DNA of 64,000 nucleotides from NCBI GenBank assembly GCA_947561585.1, contig CANNZV010001170.1:1-64000 (forward strand). Reading direction: 5' to 3'. The notes beneath the pieces were generated by a model. The model was not told where the DNA came from and did no database searches. It saw nothing but the letters and a program-made list of their open reading frames with translations. Position 1 is the first letter of the stretch. Each line of letters begins with the position of its first letter. Source of the DNA: Caprella mutica. Taxonomy: Eukaryota > Arthropoda > Malacostraca > Amphipoda > Caprellidae. Both the position numbers and the translations under genes were made by a program. Of this stretch, positions 27,552 to 42,500 are shown one piece after another.

Positions 27552-30500
27552 CTGTTGTAATGAAAAATGGGATAGTTAATAGTTGTTATAATCAGATTTA
27601 AAAACATCATATATACATGTTGAATAATTTCATTAGATATGAAAAAGTTTATGATATGATCATTTCAAATAAAGTCTTTAATTACCTGCAAGAGATAAAA
27701 CCAATAATCCCCTCATCGAGCTCAGGTGCTGGATGCCGAAATCCCTGACTTGAGTGCACCATCTTAGGTAGAGTGCTGTCAAGGACAACATTGTAGATAT
27801 GTAACCTACACCAATATCCGTGATGTGAACGCATCTGGAATGTGAATAGTAGATTGAAATCAATAGTTGAAACTTTTGGGTAATGAATTAATGGTTCCTC
27901 CACAACTCAAAACCACTTCATATCTCTGGAGCACTAGGTAGTTTTCTATGATTAAAGTCTTAGAAAACTCAGGTCATTGAGAGATAACTATGATGCAATT
28001 CTTGACTTATATCATTTTCTATAATTTAAACATTGAAAACTACTTCATAACTCCAGTGCATTTAATAATTCAAGTCCTTCATTATTCGAGTGCTTCATAA
28101 CTCAGGAGTTTTACTGTACCTCTAAAAATGCTAGGAATTTAGACTCATTCTAGGAGCTAAGTAAGCATACCTATCCAATGTTAGCTCCTCCAGGTTCGTG
28201 AGGTCACAAGCTATATACTCCAAGGCAGCATCTGTTATTCTAGGGCACCAAGAGAGGTCCAAAGCACGAAGCTTCCTAAGGTTCTCTGCAAGAACTTCAA
28301 CTCCTTCGTCTGTGATCTTCGAACAGCCACTAAGGGATAACACCGTCAGATTCGGCAAGGCATGAACTGAAAAAAAAAGAAAAAAAATTTCATTAATAAA
28401 GTCAGAGAAGTTGATTAGAATTTTGAAAAGATTTAATAAAGATTCTTTCAATGAAAATATTGTGTACTGTCCCTTAATCTTTCTAATTCCCACAAGAGTT
28501 CGTCAAACAATGAAGTATTATGTCTATGATTTGCCCGCTTATTTCTTGTACTCAATTCACCCAAATTCTATCTCCATTTGTCAATAATTATTGATAGAAG
28601 TCTCGATAATTTAGAAAGTGTCCGATGGGAAACTGAAAAATGATTATTCTCTATTGAAGTCAGATTCCAATTTTAGAGTACGACACAATTCTTCATTAAC
28701 TTGCAAATTCCCTATTTATGTACATTTTATGATAGTTACTCGTATGTAAGAGACATTGTTCAAGCTTGATTAAATTATTCTTCATAGGATAATGTTACAA
28801 CACATAGAGGGTTAGAAACTGGATAGGTATTTTTATTTAAAATTCAAACATTTTCCAGGAAAGTGGATCGTATTGAGTCACTTCAATAGAGTACTGAAAC
28901 GAAATTTACTTTCGGTGTACAGCAATTAAATAATAAACCTTTTAAACTTATTTTTTATTTATATTCTTATTTTAGTCAAGTATATATTGTTATATAGAAA
29001 TGAATTCAGATATATATTTATATTTAAATATAACATTTTAGGTTTACTTAGCCGCATTATATTTATTTCATTCATAAGCTTCAAGTTCTAAAATTCTCTC
29101 TTCAAAATAGTACATCAAAGTGCTATTTTTTAGTGCCAAATGAGATAATCTGGTAAAAGTTAGAGCCAAACTAAAGTTCTAATCTGCCATCTTGTTTTGA
29201 TGGGACACCTTCCTCCCCAAACTATTCGGCATCAACTTTTCGTCTTCTTTTCGTACCCAGTCTGTTCTGAATGAAATGTCTGTGAGTGCGTATGTCCCTA
29301 CCAACCCCTAATGGATTGAGGGTCAGAAGGAGGGGGGGGGGAGTCGAAGCCCCCGCCTCTCCCCTATTCGATCCCTATAAAGTCTCTGCTGAGACAAAAA
29401 TGCTTCCTAAAAATAGTTTTTCATTTCGGCCATGCGAAGAATTTGAAGGGCGTATGTACTTATTAACACCTAATTTATCTTCACAAGAATGGGACCACAC
29501 TAATAGTATATTTACTATTAGGACTATTCAGAAGGACTATTCATTAACTATATATCATCCTAAATTATTTAAACTGAGCGTTTGATTTTCAATGTATAAT
29601 CATTCTCATTTCTGAAACCTCGAAATCTAGGAACATTCGTGCGATATTCTTCAAAATGTTTAGAGTTTGGTATCTGATGCAGTGTATTTGAAATTATTAG
29701 TATACTTTTTGGCAATAGCGAGAACATAATATTTTGAATCTGACAATGACTTATGAACAAAATTTGGTATTTGCATAAGATCGCAGATAGCAGACTAATA
29801 ACATTAAAAACTCGTGAATGTAAACTATGTTAACTGGTGATTGTATAGTGTATACATATTTGAAAGTGTCAGTTAGCCAACTGATTATTTGACGTAGAAA
29901 CTATCTACCTCGTATGCTCAATTCGTTTTCTCTTAAAAATTAGACAGTGATATTTTATGTTTAACCCGATCCTCATTAATTGTTCATTAATTAACAGACT
30001 CCTGTTAGATAGTTGTACCATATTAACCTCTCCATTTGCAATCTCCTACATTCCTTTCCTCTCAGTCTTCCCTTTCATTTCCTATCAGTCTTCCCTCTCA
30101 TTTCCTCTCAGTCTTCCCTTTCATTTCCTCTCAGTCTTCCCTTTCATTTCCTCTCAATCTTCCCTCTCATTCCTTTCTTCTCAGTCTTCCCTTTCATTTG
30201 TCTCATTTCATCAAAGAGGCAGCATCTCCTTTCCCTTCGATCAATGTCCACAATTTGTGCCATAGGAAGAAGATATCCAATGCTAATGAGTGGTTAAGGT
30301 ACGTTTTGCATGCAGCGATTGTTAATTGCAATCATCGCTCTGCGATTATCGCTGAGTACTATTTCGATGTTATTTCTATATGCCGTCTTGCAGCGAGCGA
30401 TTATCGCTGAGAACTATTTCGATATATTTCTATTGCTGGATGATCATCGGTAAACGATGATCGCAACAATCGCTGCATGCAAAACGTACCTTTAAGCTGG

Positions 30501-33500
30501 CTCTGGGACAACTGCCATGCAGACAACTACCATGCGGACAACCGACATGCGAACAACTGCCATGCAGACAACCGCCACGCAGACAACTGATATGCGGGCA
30601 ACTGCCATGCGGACAAAAATCTTGCGGACAACAACCATGCGGACAACTGCCATGCGGACAATGACCACGCGAACAACTGCCATACCACGCGAAAACTGCT
30701 ATACGGCCAAGTGCCTTATTATATATTATAATTTTATATTAGGTGCGTTGTAATGCGCTTGTAAACTTAATCTTTTATGGATTGAATTTAATGTAAAGTA
30801 TATTATGAATTATCACCGGTTAAGCTTTCTTAGGTCTGGCCTAGCAAAACTTATGGACATTTCTTACATTTTAACGATGTTCGAAAAAAAAGATCACAGT
30901 TTACTAATTTCCAAAAAAGAAACTTTTCTAATTGTAATGTTTGTAGATATTTTAAAATTGGTCTGAGTACACGACGACAATTTTGTAAGATTTTAAAATA
31001 CATAGTAGAAAATTGGCATCATGCAGAGACTCTTTCCTCTTGATATAAATGCTGAATAACTGAATGTAAAAGCTTCGTTTTTAATCCATTTGTTTTGCAT
31101 AAGAATGCAGTTCAATAAAAGGTATATTTATTTACTTTGTTAATTGATGCAACAGATGCAAATATTCCAACACTCTGCGTTTGTTCTTAGATTTGGTTTT
31201 CTTTAAACAATTTCCCCCAGAAATGTTTTGATAACTTTTTAAAGAATAGCACATGATTCTGTGTAATATTTTAAGTAATGTGTATGTAAAATAGTGAGTT
31301 TATTAGTATTTTCTAGCAAGACTATTTCTCAAGAACTGATTTCACTTGCCGATATTTGGCAGACGTGTGAATGACTTTACTGTTTACACTAGCACTGGAG
31401 GTAGGTGGCACTTATGGAGACTAGAATTGGAGTCTTTGGGTACAAACTGAGCAGGTGTCTTCGGTGTACTAACCAGGGTATTTTCTTGTTATGTTTCACT
31501 GAATAAGTATATCGTGAAGGTTATGTATGTCCATATTAAATACTTAAATACAATGGACTTTTAGTCAAGAAATTAAGAATTTCAAAAATTCTTATGGACC
31601 AGAATTAGTGGCCTACAGAAATAAAGTTCATATTAAAATGCACACAAGGAAAAATGCCTATAAGGGAAAAACACCACATGTATTAAGGGTCCTCTCCAGG
31701 CTCCGGAAAAAAAAGAGTTTATTACCTTCGCAGAATGCGGAAAGGTTATATTATTGACAGCATTTATTTATTTATTTATTTATCACCTTGTTATTCGCAT
31801 AACTGAAAAAGTGTTCAACCAAATTGCATGAAATTTGGTAAAAACGATTGGTCAATGTCCAGGAACCATCTGGTAGAATTTTGGGAGAGATCAAGTCGAA
31901 GGTCAAGGTCATTTATAACTCAATAACTCAAAAAGTATTAAACCAAATTGCATGAAACTTTGTGGGACGATTGTTCATCATCCAGTTACCAGTATATCAA
32001 ATTTTATGAGAGAACGGGTCAAAGCGGCGGCGAAGGTAATCGTAATCTAGTTACATAATATTATAGAACTAAGGTCTACGATCATTATTCCGCAAACCGC
32101 ATACAATTCGGTTTAGTATATATTTTATTATTTGCTTTTAAAGTGTTTTAATACTCTATGAGCAACAATTGAGCGAATTACCAACTAGCTAGTACACTCT
32201 GTACAGAAGAAGATTGTACACTCTTTGTTTAGATTTCAAATTTAGATTTGTAAACAAACAATGCCTTTTTGTCCGTCGTTTAAGATATTAATTGTTTCCA
32301 AAAGTATATGAACGTTTCTATAATGAGTTTTTCCAATTTCAAACCTTAACACGAATAATAAATCGATTTAGTTAACCTAATACCTAGTTGACAATCAAAA
32401 CAAATGGTGTACATTCTTCTTCTTCAGACTGAAAATTAGAAAGATGGAAGTAAATTAGGTTTTGTAGAGTATGGATAATAAAAATCTTTAAAAGCATATA
32501 AAATTAAAAATATGCTATCAAATTTGATGGGGTTTGCAGTAAAATGATAAGAAACCTAGTTGATTTAAGCAATAAAAAAAGTTGCTTGAAGAGGACCTTT
32601 AAAGCCCACAAGGGAAAACTCACAACTACATAATATTTAGTTAATGTTCTCTCGTGGAAAATAAATAATTATAATATAGTTTTTTCTTATATTCTCGTGG
32701 AAAAAGTAGGAGGAGCTTAGCAAAAAGTCTGGTGGAAAGACTTAAAAACCCTACGTGTGTACGGCCCTTTACGTAGTTTGAAGTAATAGATTTACGTTAA
32801 TTACACGAAATGGCAAATTAGTAAAAATTGAAGACTCCGACAAATAGGAACGATTAGACATTCGAGAGTGAAAACATTGTGATCAAACGACTCACAAATT
32901 GACGTGATAAACTGTGAAAGTGATAATTAAAGTTACTGGAATATACTTTCAGGAAGATTTTATTTCAATAATCGGTGACAATTAAGTATAGTGTTTACAG
33001 TTTCCTCGATGTATAAATTGTTTTTGCCAGAATATTAGCTAGTAAATTGCATAAGAACCTATTTCGATTTATATTGTCTATCATGCTAGCCCCCCAGGGG
33101 CTGAAGCTGTCTGTGGTTAATGGAAGAGAAGAAAGATGGCGTCCCTTGGGGCCCAAACTGTTGTAATTTGGATTATGGATTGTCTTTTTTCATATTTTTT
33201 GAGGATAGAGCTAGGCATATTCTCTTCAACTACGAAGTCTTAGATTTTGTGTTAGGTAGACTCGTAGGCTTCATTTACTATCAACTCTTAATTTTCCTTT
33301 CAACGGTGCTTGTGTCCCTTTTCGTCACATTTCTTGGTAAGTGACTGCATTCACAGAGTAGCTTTTCTACATCTATGAGCATCGTACCGACTGTGGTAGG
33401 TGGGTGTAAGTCATAAGCCCCCCGGTTATGAGCCCCGCCGGTCATGAGCCCTCGCGGTCAAGAGCTCTCCCGGTCAAGAGCCCTCGCGGTCAAGAGCCTT

Positions 33501-36500
33501 CGCGGTCAAAATTCCCCCCGGTCACGAGCCCCCCTGTTTTTTAATCTTTATTTACCTATATTATTTAATCCTTATTGACACTTTAGTAGTTCATTACTGA
33601 TTAAACATAAAATATATGTATATCGGGGGGCGAACCTCCCCGAACCCCCCTGCCAGGTCATTAAACAATCATGAAGTGTGCAGTACAACAAACTACATTA
33701 GCAACTCTCAGTTATTTCTATCTAAGTAGTTCTTCATTTATTTAATTAGGTAAATAAGGATTAAAAAAAAGGAGAGAGGGGGGGGGGGGTGGCTCATGAC
33801 CTAGGGGGGCTCAAGACCGGGGGGAGGGGGGTGGCTCTTGACCGTACCCCGTGGTAGGTGACTCTCTTCATGGAGCCACTTTCCTTTCTGACTGCTTCTT
33901 CCAGTCCCTTGTATTTAATTTCCGTTTGACATCAGAGATATGGTCTTTGGTTACGTAGCAGACGTAAGACTCACACTTCAATTATGATTTATTTTGTCAA
34001 TTTTAAGTGATAAAGCATTATAGTTGAATGAATTTAAATGTGTATTTACTTCTATTTGGCTCTTTATGATACAAATTTTTACAATATTGTACTATATATT
34101 ATTTCTTGGTCGAAAGTGTGAAACTGTCCGATAACTCAGAGCATACCCTATGAAAGGAAACTAGATGACTTACAATCGTAGAGCGCATACCTTTGCCACC
34201 GCACATAACCTTGACCAACCAATAATTTGCCTTGAGTTATAAATGACCTTGACCTTTGACCCATTCACTGCCAAAATTTTAACAGATGGTTCCTGGATAT
34301 AATTAATCAATTCTCCCACTAAATTCGAAGCAATTATGATAAATAAATAGAAAAATGACCCCTAAAATATATTCTTAATTGATTTAGTAGGGGTCTAACG
34401 TCTGCTTCAGAACCAAAGGCCATATTGCTGACGTCAAAAGGAAATTAAATACAAGGGACTGTAAGAAGCAGTCGGAAAGAAAAGTGCCACCATCGGTGAC
34501 AATGCTGATGGATGCATAAAAGCTACTCCGTGGAAGCAGACATTTACCAAGGAATGTGACGAAAAGGGACACAAGCACCGGTGGCTCCACTCACGGATGG
34601 AAGAGGAAAATGAAGAGGTGATAGTAAATGAAGCCTACGAGCATACCTAACGCAAGATCTAAGACCTCGTAGTTGAAGAGCATAACCCTAGCGCTATCCT
34701 CTAAAACTGCAAGTAGCGTTAAAAACATGATAAACACGATAAAAATGAAAAAAGACAACCCATAATCCAAATTACGACAGTTCGGGGCCCAAGGGACGCC
34801 ACCCCCCTTCTCTTCCATTCACCACAGACAGCGTCAGGATAGAGCCCCTGGGGGTTACAAAAGAGGTAATTGAATATCATTAAAATAAACAATTTATATA
34901 CTCTATGCTATAATATTATCGCCATTATTCAGCTACTATCTTTAATTACAAATATTGATGCTACCTATTGAGAACACGTTATTCTTAACGGGAGAGTACA
35001 CTAGTTACAAATATTGATGCTACCTATTGAGAACACGTTATTCTTAACGGGAGAGTACACTAGTTACAAATATTGATGCTACCTATTGAGAACACGTTAT
35101 TCTTAACGGGCAAGTACACTAGTTACAAATATTGCTACTATTGAGAACACGTTATTCTTAACGGGCAAGTACACTAGTTACAAATATTGCTACTATTGAG
35201 AACACGTTATTCTTAACGGGCAAGTACACTAGTTACAAATATTGCTACTATTGAGAACACGTTATTCTTAACGGGCAAGTACACTAGTTACAAATATTGA
35301 TACTATTGAGAACACGTTATTCCTAACGGGCAAGTACACTAGTTACAAATATTGATGCTATTGAGAACACGTTATTCTTAACGGGCAAGTACACTAGTTA
35401 CAAATATTGATACTATTGAGAACACGTTATTCTTAACGGGCAAGTACACTAGTTACAAATATTGATACTATTGAGAACACGTTATTCTTAACGGGCAAGT
35501 ACACTAGTTACAAATATTGATACTATTGAGAACACGTTATTCTTAACGGGCAAGTACACTAGTTACAAATATTGCTACTATTGAGAACACGTTATTCTTA
35601 ACGGGCAAGTACACTAGTTACAAATATTGATACTATTGAGAACACGTTATTCTTAACGGGCAAGTACACTAGTTACAAATATTGATACTATTGAGAACAC
35701 GTTATTCTTAACGGGCAAGTACACTAGTTACAAATATTGATACTATTGAGAACACGTTATTCTTAACGGGCAAGTACACTAGTTACAAATATTGATACTA
35801 TTGAGAACACGTTATTCTTAACGGGCAAGTACACTAGTTACAAATATTGATACTATTGAGAACACGTTATTCTTAACGGGCAAGTACACTAGTTACAAAT
35901 ATTGCTACTATTGAGAACACGTTATTCTTAACGGGCAAGTACACTAGTTACAAATATTGCTACTATTGAAAACACGTTATTCTTAACGGGCAAGTACACT
36001 AGTTACAAATATTGCTACTATTGAGAACACGTTATTCTTAACGGGCAAGTACACTAGTTACAAATATTGCTACTATTGAGAACACGTTATTCTTAACGGG
36101 CAAGTACACTAGTTACAAATATTGCTACTATTGAGAACACGTTATTCTTAACGGGCAAGTACACTAGTTACAAATATTGCTACTATTGAGAACACGTTAT
36201 TCTTAACGGGCAAGTACACTAGTTACAAATATTGCTACTATTGAGAACACGTTATTCTTAACGGGCAAGTACACTAGTTACAAATATTGATACTATTGAG
36301 AACACGTTATTCTTAACCCTTTAGCGAGCCACTTTTTTTCTCCTACTTTGAAAATAATATTTAATAATTTTTTTTTTGAGTTTAGACATCAGTGAGGATA
36401 TAAAAATCATTTGATGAGAATTTTTTTTTTAAATTGTTAATTTTTTTTTTGAAGAGGACACATATGGCCAGTTGGTCCCATGGGACTACTAAATGAAAGG

Positions 36501-39500
36501 AGACACGAGTGTCCACCTGGTCGCTAAAGGGTTAACGGGCTAGTACACTAGAAAAGGTATGCTGGTTCCCAGTCTAGTTTAATAATGGAGTTGGTGAACT
36601 ATAATATACGATTAAGTGGCTATTACATTTAATACCAATCTAATCAGTGACCCAATGAATATCAGATTCTGAATACTTATTTATACAGTTTGTTTCTCTG
36701 CAGATTTTAACCCTTAATCCTCAATTATATACGTGGCATTAACCAAAATTATTTGAATCCATCAATAACAATAACTAATCAAATTTTTGTCACCACCCAT
36801 TATTGCGTACTTTTCTTTTTCTACGTGTATGACTCAGATCCAGAAAGATGTCATGGTATGGATTATGAATCGTTTGGAAACTTTTAAAATTTTAAATAAT
36901 TACTGAAATTAACATAGAAAATAGAAATGAACATGTTTATGGTTAATATACATTATAACGATATATGCCGTACTGTAAAACCAAACTCGTATGCAATAGG
37001 TTTCCAAAGTGGATTCCGTATCTGAATTTGAAAAATCAAAAACTCATAAAATTGCCGACAAATTCAAAATCTTATTCTGCACAATAGTCTAATCTCAGAT
37101 TTTGCAATAATCTATATTGTCACTTCAAATTGTTTATAAAATAGTAAACGTATGTACGTTATGCAGTCTCAATATGCATGCTAAGTCACTACAATATTAT
37201 ATAATACTTTCTTTGATCCTATGTTCGTAGAAAACAGATTATGGTAAGGATAATAAATATAAAAATCTAACTTCAAAACATGTCTCACTCTAATTACTGT
37301 TTTATTGTTAGTGTGAGTCGTGATATTTTAATAAGAGCGGGGTACGCCCTGTATTATATTTTCTCCTTAAATACGCTATTGATATTTAGAATAGTTTCCG
37401 AAAGTTACAATTTTTTCACGCTGTTCGAAATCCTGACTTGAATATTTGTTTCGACTCATGGGCTTATCGATTGGTTCCCTTTTACGTAATAGCAATAGGG
37501 GGAAAGGAAGGTAATAAAGATAGAAGGGGACATAGGAAGAAGGGGGGTGGAAGAGTGGAGGGGGGAGGTTAATCCCCCCCTTTGATGGTGTTAGTGTTCC
37601 CTTTAGATGTTTTGGAAACAGTCAAAACATAGTGGAGTTATTTAAACCATGGTAAACTATACCTAATAGCAACTCGATAGAATTATACGTATTGTGTGGC
37701 ATTGTGACATGAATGTATATCATAAAATAAATATGATTAATTAATTCTATTTCTTATAGAAATAAGTTTCAATTTAGTTATATATCTTACAAACTAGAAT
37801 TATTGATGATATTGACGACATCTGAATGAGAACAAAATACAAGGAACTTGGAAGAAATTGTAAGACAGAAAAGTGGCTTCGTGAAAATAGTCGGGAACGG
37901 AAAATTCCACAGTAGAAAATTCCACTGAGGAAACAATCACTAAGGAAAATTCGACTGAGGAAAATTCCACTAAAGAAAGTCCAATATTTAAAAATCAACC
38001 AGTAATTTTTCCTATGGTTTCACTTGGAAAACTATTAATAAATTGTATTTATATTATAAAAACAATACTTCTTCCCGTCCAAATGGCAGTCCAAAATATA
38101 TTTTAACTGAGCAGGTGATACTGTTCTAGTAAGTTCATAGCTAGGAAACGTTGATAATTTCATTCATATAATTAATTATCTCTGTTCAATTTATAAATTA
38201 ATGTGCAAATTGATTATATTCTTTGTGCTCATTGTCTTCTTGTTACCAAAAATCTTCTCTTTAAAAAAAAATTATTTTCCCTTACCTAGAACCAAAACTT
38301 GCATTCAAAATGAAAATTAACTTAACTATAATCAGATTCGCCGAACAAGAGGGCAACTTGAATTTATTTAGTAGTCTTTTTAAGTAGAAGTAGCTTAACA
38401 ATGTTGTTTCCTTAGGTGTTGCACAAATAAAATTTACACCAAGAAAATTTATTCACTTACACTTTATTAAACTACTTGAAAAGAAACCGTGAAAAGAATA
38501 TCACAAAAGCTTAAATAATATGAAGACGATAATTTGTAAGGTATTGAATTTTAAGAAAATGAGCAATACAATTTATTTATATTTTCCAAAATGGAATTTT
38601 TCAAATTGAAATTTTTCCCATGGAATTTTCAGCAGTGTAACTATAGTCCTAGAACTAAATAGTCATTCGGTGGCAAAGCTCATGCATACAGAAAAGCTAC
38701 TCCATAATGACTAGGAATGTGAAAGCACACAATGAATAAATGAACAAACAATATAAAATCTAAGTAACGTCTTCCAAAACTTCAAATATTGAATTTTGAA
38801 AAAAAAGGAAAACATAAATAACAAGGGGGAGCCCAAGGGACGTAATTCCCTCTCCTCTTCCATCAGTCACAAACAGCTTCCGGATAGAACCCCTGGGGGG
38901 TTCCACGAGGCTAATTACTCCCACTACCTGAAACTGAAGGATAGATAACCTTGTAGCTACAACAACAATCAGCACCCTTGACTAGAGCATGCATACCTTC
39001 TACAGAGGTAATTACCGGCAATCACGAGACTGACTGCTTCGTCACGAGTGAATTAGCCAATCACGAATGAGCATATAGTGAGTATAGTACGCGATGTTGA
39101 AACGCGTGGCTTGGGTCGATAAATGTACTAAGGGGGGGGGGGGGGCAAACACCTGTGTGTCACTTGCTACATCGACCTGAGGGGGGATCGATATTGAAGG
39201 GGGGGGGGGGGGGAGTCGTATTGGTAGACTCTGATGGATTATACATACACGTGCTTACTGTATTTCTTACATAGGAATTGTGAAAATGAATTAAAGGATT
39301 CAAGGTCCATTCAATTCTAGCAGTTAAAACGTCGCGTTTTCACTGCCCAGTTTACACCTCTTCAATTTATCCCGGATAAATGAATGGAAAGTAAATTTAC
39401 AGTCTATACTAGCGTTTCTACCGCCTCCAATTCATTTAACCGTAATTAATTGACGAGGTGTAAACATAGCGGTGAAACGCAGCGTTTTAGCTGCTAGTAG

Positions 39501-42500
39501 AGAATATGCCTATAAATGATAATTTTTAATAAATCAATTTTCTCATTGGTAATCATATACTCTACCAATCAAAGAAGGGTATCCGACTTGTGGGAGGTTC
39601 GGGGATCGATTGCCGATAGGAAATTTGTAGCTCATTAAAAACTGGTTGGTTTGAAGGGACAGAACTTACTGAATAGCATGATTTGAAAAGTTTTAATTAG
39701 TGTGGCTATTTGTAGTCACCTATTCAGAAGCACATTCAGTCTGATGTAATCAATGAATTGAAAAAGAATTAATTTACTGGGGGTTTAATGTCTGCTTCGG
39801 AACCAAAGGCAATGTCGCAGACAAAAAAAAAAGAATTTAGATACAAGGAACTGGAAGAAGCAGTCAGAATATGAAATGACCTGTTAAACGAAATCATTAA
39901 GTAGATAACAATATTGACAAAAGATAACAAAAGTAGATAACAAAAGTAGATAACAAAAGTAGATAACAAAAGTAGATAACAAAAGTAGATAACAAAAGTA
40001 GATAACAAAAGTAGATAACAAAAGTAGATAACAAAAGTAGATAACAAAAGTAGATAACAAAAGAAGATAACAATATTGACAAAAGATAACAATAGTAGAT
40101 AACAATATTGACAAAAGATAACAATAGTAGATAACAATATTGACAAAGCATAACAATAGTAGATAACAATATTGACAAAGCATAACAATAGTAGATAACA
40201 ATATTGACAAAGCATAACAATAGTAGATAACAATATTGACAAAGCATAACAATAGTAGATAACAATATTGACAAAAGATAACAATAGTAGATAACAATAT
40301 TGACAAAGCATAACAATAGTAGATAACAATATTGACAAAAGATAACAATAGTAGATAACAATGATAACAATATTGACAAAGCATAACAATAGTAGATAAC
40401 AATATTGACAAAGCATAACAATAGTAGATAACAATATTGACGAAAGATAACAATAGTAGATAACAATATTGACAAAGCATAACAATAGTAGATAACAATA
40501 TTGACAAAGCATAACAATAGTAGATAACAATATTGACAAAGCATAACAATAGTAGATAACAATATTGACAAAGCATAACAATAGTAGATAACAATATTGA
40601 CAAAGCATAACAATAGTAGATAACAATATTGACAAAGCATAACAATAGTAGATAACAATATTGACAAAGCATAACAATAGTAGATAACAATATTGACAAA
40701 GCATAACAATAGTAGATAACAATTTTGACAAAAGATAACAATAGTAGATAACAATATTGACAAAGCATAACAATAGTAGATAACAATATTGACAAAGCAT
40801 AACAATAGTAGATAACAATATTGACAAAGCATAACAATAGTAGATAACAATATTGACAAAAGATAACAATAGTAGATAACAATATTGACAAAAGATAACA
40901 ATAGTAGATAACAATATTGACAAAGCATAACAATAGTAGATAACAATATTGACAAAGCATAACAATAGTAGATAACAATATTGACAAAAGATAACAATAG
41001 TAGATAACAATATTGACAAAAGATAACAATAGTAGATAACAATATTGACAAAGCATAACAATAGTAGATAACAATATTGACAAAGCATAACAATAGTAGA
41101 TAACAAGAAAAAGTAGATAACAAAAGAAGATAACAAAAGAAGATAACAAAAGTAGATAACAAAAGAAGATAACAAAAGAAGATAACAAAAGAAGATAACA
41201 AAAGAAGATAACAAAAGTAGATAACAAAAGTAGATAACAAAAGAAGATAACAAAAGAAGATAACAAAAGAAGATAACAAAAGAAGATATCAAAAGAAGAT
41301 AACAAAAGAAGATATCTAAAGAAGATAACAAAAGTAGATAACAAAAGAAGATAACAATATTCACAGAAGATAACAGTATTCCAGAAGATAACAATATTCA
41401 CAGAAGATAACAATATTCCAGAAGATAACAATATTCACAGAAGATAACAATATTCCTGAAGATAACAATATTCCTGAAGATAACAATATTCACAGAAGAT
41501 AACAATATTCCAGAAGATAACAATATTCCAGAAGATAACAATATTCCCAGAAGATAACAATATTCACAGAAGATAACAATATTCCAGAAGATAACAATAT
41601 TCCAGAAGATAACAATATTCCCAGAAGATAACAATATTCACAGAAGATAACAATATTCCAGAAGATAACAATATTCCAGAAGATAACAATATTCCCAGAA
41701 GATAACAATATTCACAGAAGATAACAATATTCCAGAAGATAACAATATTCCAGAAGATAACAATATTCACAGAAGATAACAATATTCACAGAAGATAACA
41801 ATATTCCAGAAGAAAACAATATTCACAGAAGATAGCAATATTTCCAGATGATAACAATATTCCAGAAGATAACAATATTCACAGAAGATAACAATATTCA
41901 CAGAAGATAACAATATTCCAGAAGATAACAATATTCCAGAAGATAACAATATTCCAGAAGATAACAATATTCCCAGAAGAAAACAATATTCCCAGAAGAT
42001 AACAATATTCACAGAAGATAACAATATTCACAGAAGATAACAATATTCACAGAAGATAACAATATTCACAGAAGATAACAATATTCACAGAAGATAACAA
42101 TATTCCCAGAAGATTACAAAGAAGATAACAATATTCATAGAAGATAACAAAGAAGATAACAATATTCCCAGAAGATAACAAAGAAGATAACAATATTCCC
42201 AGAAGATAACAAAGAAGATAACAATATTCCCAGAAGATAACAAAGAAGATAACAATATTCCCAGAAGATAACAAAGAAGATAACAATATTCCCAGAAGAT
42301 AACAAAGAAGATAACAATATTCCCAGAAGATAACAAAGAAGATAACAATATTCCAGAAGATTACACTAGAAGGCAATACTACTCCACAAAGACACAAAAT
42401 TAAGAAGACATTACCAGTTCCGTATTTTAGAGGGTGAAGCTCACTCCTTTGTGAGTAGCTAGTTGTAACTCGCTCCATCTTGTCGTAATAACTCGCTCTA

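Noticed and set aside
29286..29585. 99-codon + frame after a poly-G run
   Set aside because: No similarity that I can name, runs against FBXL16 inside its intron, and starts in low-complexity sequence.
31630..31745. Possible C2H2 zinc-finger remnant ([17 protein letters not shown])
   Set aside because: The pieces fall in different frames and lack the spaced Cys and His pairs.
39769..41431. Three overlapping - strand frames of 460-541 codons rich in Leu/Tyr/Ile/Cys
   Set aside because: Pure translation of the AGATAAC arrays; all three phases give almost the same peptide.
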